A DNA stretch of 23,777 nucleotides, taken from NCBI GenBank assembly GCA_009176605.1, contig SEYY01003572.1:1-23777 (forward strand). The letters run 5' to 3'. Positions 1-9,273 of this stretch are shown in pieces. The position numbers were made by a program, and so were the translations under genes. This stretch comes from Armadillidium nasatum. Lineage: Eukaryota > Arthropoda > Malacostraca > Isopoda > Armadillidiidae. Under the pieces are notes generated by a model that worked only from the letters and a program-made list of their open reading frames with translations, ran no database searches and was not told the DNA's origin. Numbering within the stretch: the stretch's first letter is position 1; every line of letters begins with the position of its first letter.

Positions 1-342
1 CCATCCTCCAAACCAAGAGAGAGTTGTCCAACAAATACTCTTCCAACAACATCAACAGCATCTACCTCTAAATCAAAAGTTAAAATATTACAGAGGAAAT
101 CTAATCTACGTAGGAAGATGCGACGTCAAGATGCTAAGCAGGAAGGATCTTGTAAGAAGTCGACGGGTAATAACCCAACAGCTTCAACGTCGACTATGTC
201 ACCTGAATTTCTCACCTTCACTGCAGTGCAGGCATCTAAACTTTGGAGGTTTACAAAGGAAAAAAGTGTCTCAAAAGAGGATGCTCTGAAGGAGTTTACT
301 CGGGCTTTCGAGCAGGCGACCGAAATGGATCACCAAGATTAA
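1..342 (+). CDS. Partial reading frame open at the window edge, C-terminal end of an unrecognised protein
   Basis: Reading frame 1 is open from the first base to TAA at 340-342, giving at least 113 residues. The first in-frame ATG is at 118, but the frame stays open upstream of it, so the true start is probably outside the window. The N-terminal part is rich in Ser, Thr, Pro and Lys with a basic cluster around residues 28-60 (several Arg/Lys pairs), and the C-terminal 40 residues look like a short acidic/basic helix ending in DHQD. Base composition is clearly less AT-rich than the flanks, which supports coding use. I do not recognise the family. It could be the last exon of a host gene, or the end of a transposon protein, since all its neighbours are repeats. 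No domain or catalytic motif is visible. Confidence 0.45.
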   Translation, partial: PSSKPRESCPTNTLPTTSTASTSKSKVKILQRKSNLRRKMRRQDAKQEGSCKKSTGNNPTASTSTMSPEFLTFTAVQASKLWRFTKEKSVSKEDALKEFTRAFEQATEMDHQD

Positions 343-854
343 GTTTCTATTGTTCTTTCGTAGGTTAGAGAGGTGAGATGTAATACAGTTGATAGGGAAC
401 TTTCAGTCCTTTTCTTCAACACAACTTTCCCATCTTCTTCATGATCAATTATTTCCGTGGCATCCTTTCATCTTAACACAACTACTTGCCATTCTTAAAG
501 TTGGTCATCTTCAACACCGAGCCCAACTTTGGTAAGGGGCATGGGCACATTCATATGCTCATACTAATTCCCTTTATTGTTTTTTCTCAGATGTGCTACC
601 AAGGAGTGGAATGTGAAGAAGAGGGAAAAGAACCATAACATATTAAAGATAATTATTTAATTTTTTTTTTTGTATTTTGCTTCTTTTTTTTCTAACTTTC
701 GTATTCTTCTTTTTTTAGGTTGGAATAAATTTACAAAAATTTACAAAAACAAATCATAAAATAAAATAAAAAATAACAAACAAAAAAGAAAGACACAAAA
801 TAAAGAAGTATTAGATTCATCTCTATGTGAATAATACGTGAGTACTATAGGATA
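343..854. other. Non-coding stretch after the partial gene, possible 3' UTR
   Basis: No convincing reading frame is present. The first 300 bases have moderate GC content, then the sequence becomes A/T-rich with several AATAAA-like hexamers around 755-805 that could serve as polyadenylation signals for the frame ending at 342. A possible small intron lies within it (532-590). The block ends where the outer inverted repeat begins, near 855. Confidence 0.4.
532..590 (+). other. Candidate small intron (GT-AG, 59 nt)
   Basis: The sequence has a donor GTAAGG after TTTG, a branch-point-like ATACTAATTC at 561-570, a pyrimidine tract, and TTTTTTCTCAG at the acceptor. All are correctly spaced for a short invertebrate intron. 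The downstream piece starts ATGTGCTACC and stays open for 15 codons before TAA. The stop of the preceding frame (340-342) is upstream, so this would be a 3' UTR intron or part of an alternative transcript. It is inferred from signals only. Confidence 0.3.
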
Positions 855-1150
855 GGAAATTCTTACCTTATCGTCAAAACCTCACTTGTTTTATATTCTT
901 TTGGTTGGGGTTTTAATACAATCAATGTTTGTTTGATTTTATTTTCAAATAATATATTTTACAAAGATTTTTTTTATTTTAGTTATTTTGCACCTACTTG
1001 TGTTCACTAGAACAAACCAAGCTGAATCAATGAGATGGGCATATACTGACAGAAAAGCTGCTGCAATAATCGATATATCATTCTTAAATATCAAGACAGT
1101 TAATTACAAATATAAAAAAAAAATTGATTTACCTTTTCTTTCTATTTTCT
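855..1150 (+). repeat. Left arm of the outer inverted repeat
   Basis: This arm begins with GGAAATTCTTACCTTATCG and is, by eye, a close reverse complement of 4698-4951, with a few substitutions and about 33 extra bases near 1036-1068. The arm edge is sharp on the outer side: sequence outside 855 and 4951 no longer matches. It probably represents an old fold-back element or a palindromic duplication. Both arms can encode the peptide FTRTNQAESMRW in mirrored orientation. This follows from the inverted repeat, although it might be a relic of a transposase exon. Confidence 0.75.
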
Positions 1151-1153
1151 TTT

Positions 1154-1161
1154 CTTTCTAT
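1154..1161. repeat. 8-bp target site duplication, left copy (CTTTCTAT)
   Basis: The identical octamer CTTTCTAT lies immediately outside both termini of the hAT element (1154-1161 and 4437-4444). Eight base pairs is the target duplication length of the hAT superfamily. Confidence 0.9.
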
Positions 1162-1230
1162 CAGGGTTGGTGATTTTTTTGATTTTTTTTAAAAAATCAA
1201 AAAAATCAAAAAATCAATGATTTTTTTGAT

Positions 1231-1264
<34 letters not shown>

Positions 1265-1638
1265 TTTTTTTATTTGTTTTATTTTGTCATATTTTTTGAT
1301 ACATAATGATATAACAGATATATTAGTTCCTTCTTACTGTGTTAAAAAACTTTAAAGTAGTTTATATATTAGAAATATAACTTCCTTAATATTTGGTTCA
1401 AGATTTCATATAGGGTAATACAAGAATCTGATCTTCATTAATATAATTTATCCAATATAGAACTGTTAGAGTTTAGAATTCCTAATATATATTCAATCAA
1501 ATCTTCAACAAAATTTTATTGAGCTTTAATCTAATGCAATTTGAGGTTATAGACAAAAGAGAAAACAGAAAAGACAATTCCTTTTAATTTTCAACCATTT
1601 AAATTTTTATATAACATTATAAGAAAACAATATTCATC

Positions 1639-3617
1639 TTTTTTTTTTTTTTCAAAACGCCACCACTCACGGGCAGAGCCCTTTTCAAGGAGGGGGCACA
1701 AACACAGGACAAACTCACACAAACACACACACCTAACGCACATCCCTCAGGTGGGCGCAGACGGAAGACTTGAAGAGTGGAAGATTAAATACAGTTGGAA
1801 AAATAGAAGATGGTAGAGAATTCCACAGAATAGAGGTGGCTGGAAAGGAGGTACCACAACGGGCTAGCCTGGGATTCCCTACGTCCACACAAAATTGGTG
1901 CGAAAGCAGGGCACCTCTCGTGCAACGAGGACGACGCAACGGTGGAGGAATGCGAGAGGCCAATTCCCTCGAGCACCTGCCATTGTAGTACCTGTAGAAA
2001 AGAGATAGCGCCAACGTCACGTCACAGGGACAGAGGGTCAAGAGAGTTTGAAAGTAGGGGACAGTTTATTAATCTCATAGCTTTTGACTCAACCCTATCC
2101 AGAAGAGAGGAGGAGCCAGAGCCCCCCCAAATGTGAGAACAGTACTCCATACAAGGGCGAATAAGACCCTTATATATCTGGAGTAACTGCTCAGAAGAAA
2201 AAAAAACTCGCAACCTGAACAGAACTCCCAGCTTCTTAGAGGCAGCTTTAGCAACCATTGTGATATGTGGTTTCCAAGACAGTTTGTTGTTTATGTTTAG
2301 ACCAAGAATGTTAATGTTATTTACAGGTGAGACAGGAGAGCCATCGAAGAGGATAGGAAAGTTAGGAGGTGTTTTTGAGAGGGAGATGTAAAGAAGTTGA
2401 GTTTTTAAAGAGTTGAATTTCACAAGGTTGCTATGTCCCCACCGGGAAATTCCATCCAGATCGGCAAGAATAGAATCGGAAAGTTGAAGACGAGAAGCAA
2501 GTCTAGAAGCAAAAGAGGGAGCAGATTTGAAATGAGTAGAAGAATGTAGAGTTGAATCATCAGCATAAGAGTGAACAGAGTTAGAAGTGCAGTGGAGAAG
2601 ATCGTTAATGAAAAGTAAGAATAAGGTTGAAGATAAAACAGAACCCTGAGGAACGCCACAGTTGACAGAAAAGGAGGAAGAGGTCGCTCCATCTACAACT
2701 GCCGAAATGGAACGATCTGAGAGAAAACTAGACAAGAGTAAGCAAAGAGAAGGAGGAAACCCAAAGGAAGGGAGCTTAGAGAGTAGTAACGCATGCCATA
2801 CCCGGTCGAAAGCCTTGGATATGTCAAGCGCCACCACACAAGACTCCCCGAAGTCCCTAAGGGCAGAAGACCATAGATCAGTAGGATAGGAAAGTATGTC
2901 ACCAGTTGACCTCGAGCGACGAAAGCCATTTTGGTGATCAGAGAGAGAGAAAGAGACTCCAAATGATCCAGGAAATGAGAGTTGAGGAGAGTTTCAAAAA
3001 TTTTAGATAGAACACAAGTGAGAGCTATAGGTCGATAGTTAGAAGGGTCAGAACGGCTACCTTTTTTCGGGATCGGCTGAACAAACGCACGCTTCCAGCA
3101 TAGAGGAAAAGTATTAGTATTAAGGCATAGAGAGTAGAGCTGAACAAGGACAGGGGCCAACTCGGAAGCACACTCCCTCGGAACACGAGGGGGAATGCCA
3201 TCCGGACCACTGGCCTTCCTGACGTTCATAGATTTCAGGATCCCATGCACCCGATCATGAGTAATTATAGGTAGAGGCATGGGACACCTGAGAGGAGAAT
3301 GAGTAGGAGGAGGGATGCCAGAATCGAGCAGGGTGGAATTAGATGAAAAAAGGAGGCCGAAGAGATTAGCCTTTTCAGAAGGAGTATTAGCTACAGAACC
3401 ATCAGAGCGAATAAGAGGAGGAAAGGCAGATTTACAGAAGTTGTTAGAGATATTTTTGACAAGAGGCCAGAAATTTTTATCAGTAGGAGAGCCATGGAGG
3501 TCAGCGCACTTCCTTTTAATGAAAGTACGCTTAGTCCGTCGAAGAACATCCCTGCATCGATTCCGGGCTGAATGAAAATTAGCAAGAGTGATATTAGAAG
3601 GAGAGAGTTTTTCCATC
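1639..3617 (-). mobile_element. 5'-truncated poly(A)-tailed LINE (Jockey/CR1-like), inserted in the hAT left arm
   Basis: The minus strand carries a decayed reverse transcriptase ORF, a short 3' UTR and a poly(A) tail (the T run at 1639-1652 on the plus strand). The 5' end is truncated near 3617. The insertion point is exact because the opposite hAT arm preserves the empty site. A very short possible target duplication, ATC or CATC, flanks the insert (1634-1637 and just before 3621). The 3' UTR contains a GGGC..TGCCC hairpin motif that is also present in the SINE at 23199. Truncation at the 5' end and an A tail are the standard outcome of target-primed reverse transcription. Confidence 0.88.
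1733..3614 (-). pseudogene. LINE ORF2 remnant: reverse transcriptase and C-terminal region
   Basis: The translated pieces read, from upstream to downstream: a pre-RT region (ending [10 protein letters not shown]), RT fingers ([21 protein letters not shown]), then after a frame break near 2930 the palm with [24 protein letters not shown] and the catalytic SYADDSTLH. The thumb follows (GLNINNKLSW, IRPCMEYCSHIWGG), and after a second break near 2030 a C-terminal segment with YYNGRCS and RIPPPLRRPR and a W-N-SLPSSIFP motif. The F/YADD catalytic pair is intact. The endonuclease domain is absent because of 5' truncation. At least two frameshifts make it non-functional. The family is recognised with good confidence as a Jockey-superfamily RNA-directed DNA polymerase; the exact clade cannot be settled by eye. 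Confidence 0.87.
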
Positions 3618-3699
3618 CATCTATATAAATTATAAAAGAAAAAAAATTTAGGCACTTTTGATGCATAATCATTAATCCATAAATTAAATACATAACTTG

Positions 3700-3876
<177 letters not shown>

Positions 3877-4436
3877 AGTTATGTATTTAATTTATGGATT
3901 AATGATTATGCATCAAAAGTGCTTAAATTTTCTTTCTTTTATAATTTATATAGAGGAATATTGTTTTCTTATAATGTTGTATAAAAATTTAAATGGTCGA
4001 AAATTAAAAGGAATTGTCTTTTCTGTTTTCTCTTTTGTCTATAACCTCAAATTGCATTAGATTAAAGCTCAATAAAATTTTGTTGAAGATTTGATTGAAT
4101 ATATATATTAGGAATTCTAAACTCTAACAGTTCTATATTGGATAAATTATATTAATGAAGATCAGATTCTTGTATTACCCTATATGAAATCTTGAACCAA
4201 ATATTAAGGAAGTTATATTTCTAATATATAAACTACTTTAAAGTTTTTTAACACAGTAAGAAGGAACTAATATATCTATTATATCATTATGTATCAAAAA
4301 ATATGACAAAATAAAACAAATAAAAAAAAAACAGTTTATTATTTTTTTTAAAAATCACAAAAATCAAAAAAATCAAAAAAATCAATTGATTTAATCAACT
4401 GATTAAATCAATTTGATTTAATCAATGCCAACCCTG

Positions 4437-4444
4437 CTTTCTAT
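4437..4444. repeat. 8-bp target site duplication, right copy (CTTTCTAT)
   Basis: This is the right partner of 1154-1161. Its last base (4444) is also the first base of the neighbouring MITE. This implies that the hAT inserted after the MITE and duplicated the junction. Confidence 0.9.
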
Positions 4445-4693
4445 TATGGTGATACCCAGGAGAGTGATTTTCCAAGATTACTTGGAGATTCACACCTGAA
4501 AACCCAACTTATAACATGAATTTGTATGAATGTTCAGAATGTTTGAATGTTTTATTAGAATGTTTCCTCTATTGCTTTACATTTCACTATTTCTTCTAAT
4601 TTACTATACAAACAAATTCATGTTATAGGTTGGGTTTTCAGGTGTGAATCTCCAAGTAACCTTGGAAAATCACTCTCCTGGGTATCACCATAA
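4444..4693. mobile_element. MITE with about 85-bp terminal inverted repeats and TA target duplication
   Basis: The ends TTATGGTGATACCC...GGGTATCACCATAA are inverted repeats extending about 85 bp inward through TTTTCAGGTGTGAATC to near ACATGAATTTGT. A central spacer of about 80 bp carries no coding capacity. A TA dinucleotide flanks each end (4442-4443 and 4694-4695), as expected for Tc1/mariner-type elements. By eye the arms differ at only a few positions (for example ATTACTTGG against GTAACCTTGG). Confidence 0.8.
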
Positions 4694-4697
4694 TAGA

Positions 4698-4951
4698 GAG
4701 AAAAGGTATATCAATTTTTTTTTATATTTGTAATTAACTGTCATGATATTTAGGAACGATATATTGATTACCACCTCATTGATTCAGCTTGGTTTGTTCT
4801 AGTGAACACACGTAGGTGCAAAATAACTGTAAAAAAAACTTTGTAAAATATATTATTTGAAAATAAAATCAAACAAACATTGATTGTATTAAAACCCCAA
4901 ACAAAAGAATATAAAACAAGTGAGGTTTTGACGATAAGGTAAGAATTTCCT
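4698..4951 (-). repeat. Right arm of the outer inverted repeat
   Basis: This is the reverse-complement partner of 855-1150, ending with the complement of GGAAATTCTTACC. Together the arms flank the MITE and the hAT element, which sit near the dyad centre. No clear target duplication is visible outside the arms, so the element type is not determined. Confidence 0.75.
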
Positions 4952-4956
4952 TTCTT

Positions 4957-5018
4957 TTTACAACTAAGAAAAAAACTAAGCAGCATAGGATATATACCCT
5001 AGAACTATTCATTTTATA
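4957..5018. other. Short AT-rich spacer between the outer repeat and the first LTR element
   Basis: About 60 bases carry no recognisable feature. The final bases TTATA directly precede the TG of the LTR. They are the expected position of the target duplication, but the matching 3' side has been overwritten by a (TA)n array. Confidence 0.5.
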
Positions 5019-5532
5019 TGTAACGCTATCAATAATTTCTGATAATCGTGAAGCAGGAAAAGGATGCTTTTTGTTATTTTAATTTGCAAAGCATTGTGAA
5101 GATATTTTCATTATAATTTTATTATGTATTTTATTTATATTTTGAATGTAAAAATGCATTCAAAATATTAATGGATTCTTTTATATATAGAAATTATTTA
5201 TATTTTTATAACTTTGTGTGTTAAGTAGTTGTAATGTTAAAGCAGTGAATTTTTACTCAGTCAAATGTTAGACTCCGATAAAATACAAACACCAAATCTT
5301 TTGAAAGAAGTTTAATAACCCTAGACAACAACAGTGAACCATACGGATGAGAGAGTAGGATCTCAAGTACTTCTGAAAACTTAATAATTAACTGGAATAG
5401 TAGCCATACAGAATCAGTCTCAAGGACAATTGAGCAAAGCAGTTAATTATATATAAAGAATCAGTCTAAAGGACGATTGTAAGTTAACAGAATTGCTATC
5501 TCTTACTCTTCTCTATAAATAAGTCCGTAACA
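5019..5532 (+). repeat. 5' LTR of the TDP-43-carrying element
   Basis: It starts TGTAACGCTATC and ends GTCCGTAACA (TG...CA). It matches 8314-8820 along its length. A TATA-like stretch (5448-5458) lies between two near-identical 22-nt direct repeats beginning GAATCAGTCT at 5411 and 5458. It is followed by AC and then the primer-binding site. Confidence 0.87.
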
Positions 5533-5534
5533 AC

Positions 5535-5552
5535 TGGGGGCCTGTCCGGGAT
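5535..5552 (+). promoter_or_regulatory. Primer-binding site, tRNA-Pro-like
   Basis: The sequence TGGGGGCCTGTCCGGGAT lies two bases after the LTR end. It resembles the complement of the 3' end of tRNA-Pro as used by many retroelements (TGGGGGCTCGTCCGGGAT). It differs from that form only at two adjacent positions (CT against TC), and these would pair in the acceptor stem of a variant tRNA. Confidence 0.78.
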
Positions 5553-5659
5553 GAATCTTCTTCAGGCAGAAATTAATCAGTGGATTAGTTTAGTTGGAAA
5601 CTCCTAAAAATTCGACTTTCTTCTTTAGTCTTATAGGAAGTAGCGATATTTCTAACGGA

Positions 5660-6625
5660 ATGAATACAGAAACACTTAAATTATGTAAAGAATTAGGATT
5701 AAAAGAAGAGAAGTTAATGAATTCTTTAAAGAAAGAGCAGCAGCAAGAGCAAAAGCTGAAGCCAAAAGAGCGGCAGCAAGAGCAGAAGCTGAAGCCGAAA
5801 GGGCGGCAGCTGAAGCAGAAAAAGTTAGAGATTTGAATTTAAAAAAAAATTGAATTACAATCGAAATTGGAAATATCAAGTCATACAACGATATCGAATA
5901 ACCGTAATAATCGGAGAGTTGAAGACTTTGAGTTAGCTCCCTTCAATGACGACAAGGATGTTTTTAATCACTACATGGAAGATTTTGAGTATTTTGCACA
6001 GAAAAATTAATGGAACCCAAGTAACTGGGGCATGTATTTGGGTGCCCTCCTTACGAGAAAAGCCTTGGGCATGTATGAGGGAATGCCTAGTCATGAGGCA
6101 GAATATTATTATAAATTGAAACGTGCTTTGTTACCCAAGTTTGATATTGCTGAAGATATATGTCGTCTAACGAGAGAAGAAAGAAATTTAGATGATAAAG
6201 GGAATTTTGAAATAAAACTTGTTAAATTGAAACAGGAAATAGTTGTTTCCCCTTCCACTTTTGGAAGCGAATCGTTTCAGCGAATAATTTTTGGTCAGGA
6301 ATTCCCCATAAATGGAGAGAATTCTCTTTCTGAAATTCTTGCTGAGAAGGAAGAACCGTTATCGCAGGATTTACTGATTCTACCTTCATTACCTAAGTGG
6401 GAAAGGAATGAAGATGAAGCTCTTATGGAACAAGTTGAGAGAGAAGAAAGTTCTGTTACTTCCAGCGTTCTCAGTCATTCCGATAATGCATTTTCGTCCA
6501 AGTGGTTAAGTAACCAATGTATGACCTTTCATAAATCTTACATGGAAAGAAATAAAGAGAGGGAAATTGAATATGATAGAAACCCAACTATTGAATTGGA
6601 AAAAAATGAACGCTCAAAAGACTGA
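5660..6625 (+). pseudogene. Decayed Gag (SCAN-like) of the LTR element
   Basis: A plausible start is ATG at 5660, beginning MNTETLKLCKELGLKEEKL. A frame change near 5711 leads into an Ala/Arg/Glu-rich coiled coil (KERAAARAKAEAKRAAARAE), a hallmark of Gag proteins in several metazoan Ty3/gypsy lineages. After another shift near 5850 comes FELAPFNDDKDVFNHYMEDF, then an in-frame TAA at 6008-6010, then WNPSNWGMYLGALLTRKALG and a helix with YYKLKRALLPKF. This core matches the SCAN/Gag capsid pattern, with W-x5-W, L-x2-LL-x-GKAL-like and Y..LK.ALL. From about 6150 to 6625 the frame is open but no longer resembles Gag. No zinc knuckle is seen. It is inactive. Confidence 0.75.
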
Positions 6626-7670
6626 AAAGAGATTCTCTTCTACTCACATAACTATTTCTTCCGAAACGGAATCGAAAATCAGACAACCAAGAATGGGAGT
6701 GTCAGAATTCGAATTCGAGAATAAAGTTGAATTTAACATTTTCTATAGAAAATCTACTACTGAAGGGAACGAAGGACATGAACATAATTTACCTGTAACA
6801 ATGAGCAGAGATCACTCTTTATGTAATGATGAGAGAACTATTAAGAAGTCATATTTAGAATGTGAGAAAGACTTTCAATCATACTCATCTCAAGATGAGC
6901 ATAATTCTGAAGATCTTGATAAAGGACCTGTGATAAATCAGGGTAATAATATTTCAAACCAACGAAAAATGAGGAACAAGATAGAATTTGAAGTAAATGT
7001 CAATTCTAAATTCGATGATAACCTTCGAAAGTACTCTATACGGAGAACCAAGGTGTTAATATTTCGAATCAACAAAGAATGAAAAATAAGAAAAAGTTTG
7101 ATATACATGTGAGTCCTAAATTCGGTGAGGACCATATGGATGTTTTTACAAAAGAAATGGCAAAGTTTCAAGTAGAAGAAGACAAATTATTTAACTTTCA
7201 ATCTAAAAGGGAAAACATACAGATAATCAGTCAAAGTCAGTCAATAACACCCTCTAAAGTAATTAATGACTTTAAAACTAGTCATGAAATAGAACCAGAG
7301 GAAGAGAACTCGATAGAAAGTTTAATATCGCTGTAGTTTTAGAATCAACATATGAAGAGGAAAACATGAAAACTGAACCAAGTAATTATTTAGCCTTTTC
7401 AAGTTCACCTTCGTCATCGTCGAGCTTTTCTTTAAGTTTTTCTAATAGTGTTGAAGAGAATGAAATTAAACGCAAGGAATCATCGCAAGAAAAAGAGAAA
7501 GGGAGATAAAGATTATTACAATGATAGAAGCAATATCTTAAATTATAAAAGCGATAGAGGAATTGCGAGTAAAAGGTTTATAATTCAAGTAAGACAACCA
7601 AAACTTTACAAATATAGAAGAAAAGGAAAAGTGAGAGCAAGAAAACACCAGGAGATCTGGGAAAGGCGAA
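6567..7670 (+). pseudogene. Unrecognised Glu/Ser/Lys-rich coding remnant between Gag and the TDP-43 fragment
   Basis: Overlapping open stretches (6567-7082, 7079-7336, about 7282-7509 and 7448-7699) in alternating frames appear to be one shifted reading frame. The composition is strongly hydrophilic and Asn/Glu/Lys/Ser-rich, with a poly-Ser block at about 7402-7440. A degenerate tandem duplication is visible: NISNQRKMRNKIEFEVNVNS (from 6948) recurs 110 nt later as NISNQQRMKNKKKFDIHVSP in another frame. No pol motif is present. It could be a divergent element-specific protein or further captured host sequence; I cannot tell which. Confidence 0.5.
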
Positions 7671-7677
7671 ATCAGGA

Positions 7678-8245
7678 AGTCGAGCTTTGTGTAGAGTGAG
7701 ATTGATTGGTAATGGCTTTCATGCCCCTGATGAGGAACGGAATGTTGTGTTCTCCTGCGTATCTCCAAAGCATGGATGCTACCAAGATAGAAACAATTCC
7801 TTCATTGAAGATAAAAAAAATATATGGATGTTTTTGTCTCTTTAGGAAAATATAAAAGAAAGTCAGATAAATTAAGTGAATGTTTCGAGTCTGAAACAAA
7901 GAGCTTAGAGATCTCTAAGAAAAGCTCGGTCATTTTCGCTCTTGGATTACCTTGGAGGACCATTGAGAAGGAACTTAGAGAATGCTTTGAGCTATACGGT
8001 GAAGTTTTAATGGCACAGTGAAAAAGGATCTAAATACAGGTCAAAGCAAAGACTTCAGCTCAATTCATTTTACAAATTATGAAGTTCAACAAGGTGTTCT
8101 TTGTCTGCGCTGTACAATTGATGGTAGAGTTTGTGATGTCAAGATACCAAATTCTTTTGAAGAAACCGAATGGATAGTGGCCGCAGAGGATACAGTCACA
8201 ATTAAGAAATCAATGATACAGATGATTCTGGATATACGTTACTGA
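7678..8245 (+). pseudogene. TARDBP-like: Captured TDP-43/TBPH fragment: partial N-terminal domain and RRM1
   Basis: In frame 1 from 7678 the peptide contains VRL..G..HAPDE and, near 7750, VFSCVSPK, resembling the TDP-43 N-terminal domain. After a 75-nt interruption (7771-7845) the linker reads KRKSDK, then RRM1 begins: VIFALGLPWRTIEKELRE (RNP2 region) and YGEVLMAQ. A one-base loss at 8018/8019 creates TGA, and the next frame resumes with KKDLNTGQSKDF, then IDGRVCDVKIPNS. The order and spacing match RRM1 of TDP-43, and EVLMAQ/GQSK resemble the fly form. The RNP1 octamer is degraded (KGFGFVRF-type to KDFSSIHF), so RNA binding would be impaired. RRM2 and the Gly-rich tail are not recognisable. 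It lies wholly between the LTRs, ending about 70 bp before the 3' LTR. Confidence 0.87.
7771..7845 (+). other. 75-nt interruption in the TDP-43 fragment, possible retained intron
   Basis: It lies between the PK codons and the GAA AAT..KRK codons, where the protein family reads without interruption. Its 3' end, TTTTTGTCTCTTTAG, is a good splice acceptor with a pyrimidine tract. The 5' edge (CCAAAG/CATGG) lacks a GT donor, though AAA/GCATGG could be a GC donor or a mutated one. Alternatively it is a simple insertion. Confidence 0.35.
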
Positions 8246-8313
8246 AATGAAGTTTAACCTCGATAACATTAATGTTTATGAAAACTAAAGTTTCCATCTT
8301 AAATGAGAGAGTA

Positions 8314-9032
<719 letters not shown>

Positions 9033-9074
9033 CCAACTAAATTAAGATCTGTATTTAATTGTACTTTTTCTAGG

Positions 9075-9111
9075 CTGAGTCAATTACGTAGCTTCTGCTG
9101 AATTGACTCAG
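9075..9111. promoter_or_regulatory. Inverted repeat holding two AP-1-type sites in the LTR
   Basis: CTGAGTCAATT (9075-9085) and AATTGACTCAG (9101-9111) form a perfect 11-bp inverted repeat with a 15-nt spacer. Each arm contains TGAGTCA/TGACTCA, the consensus of AP-1 (Jun/Fos), also close to CNC/Maf half sites. It lies about 90-125 nt upstream of the predicted start of transcription, in U3, so a promoter-proximal enhancer role is plausible. The same structure is present in the 3' LTR at 12894-12930. Confidence 0.6.
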
Positions 9112-9171
9112 GTATGTAAATAGGTTTAAGTTATCATTGTGCTCTAGTTATGTTTATTATATTTATTAATG

Positions 9172-9201
9172 TATATATTATTATTATAACAGGGTGTGAT
9201 T
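9172..9201 (+). promoter_or_regulatory. LTR core promoter: TATA box and predicted transcription start
   Basis: TATATATT at 9172-9179 lies about 29 nt upstream of 9201. That is the base where the segment complementary to the primer site begins. The spacing is what a TATA-driven start would give. AATAAA at 9210-9215, just downstream, would act in the 3' LTR copy as the polyadenylation signal, placing R at about 9201-9235. Confidence 0.5.
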
Positions 9202-9254
9202 TTTAGAAGAATAAAGCCTTATAAACGAAGTATTTATTTTTGGCATCATTACAA

Positions 9255-9269
9255 TTTATTCTTCTAAAA
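9255..9269 (+). promoter_or_regulatory. Putative self-priming primer-binding site
   Basis: TTTATTCTTCTAAAA begins one base after the LTR end and is a perfect 15-nt reverse complement of TTTTAGAAGAATAAA at 9201-9215, the predicted 5' end of the element's own RNA. This arrangement is known from Tf1 and related self-priming elements, where the folded RNA 5' end is cleaved and primes minus-strand synthesis. No tRNA 3'-end complement is seen here. The function is inferred. Confidence 0.65.
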
Positions 9270-9273
9270 GAAA

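Noticed and set aside
988..1173. Small protein conserved with the minus-strand frame at 4768-4986 (shared FTRTNQAESMRW)
   Set aside because: The match is a direct consequence of the outer inverted repeat, and the frames run off into unrelated or repeat sequence. An old transposase exon cannot be excluded but is unsupported.
1770..1988. Frames on the strand opposite the LINE reverse transcriptases (also 2662-2889, 3315-3575, 16569-16844 and 16888-17215)
   Set aside because: They are antisense shadows of recognisable RT coding sequence.
5594..5659. Gag start at 5594
   Set aside because: The codon there is TTG. The first in-frame ATG (5660) is a better start and is followed directly by the Gag-like LGLKEEKL motif.
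8016..8022. Programmed frameshift between the two TDP-43 reading frames
   Set aside because: There is no slippery heptamer or downstream structure. A single-base deletion at CAG/GTG explains the break, and other breaks surround it.
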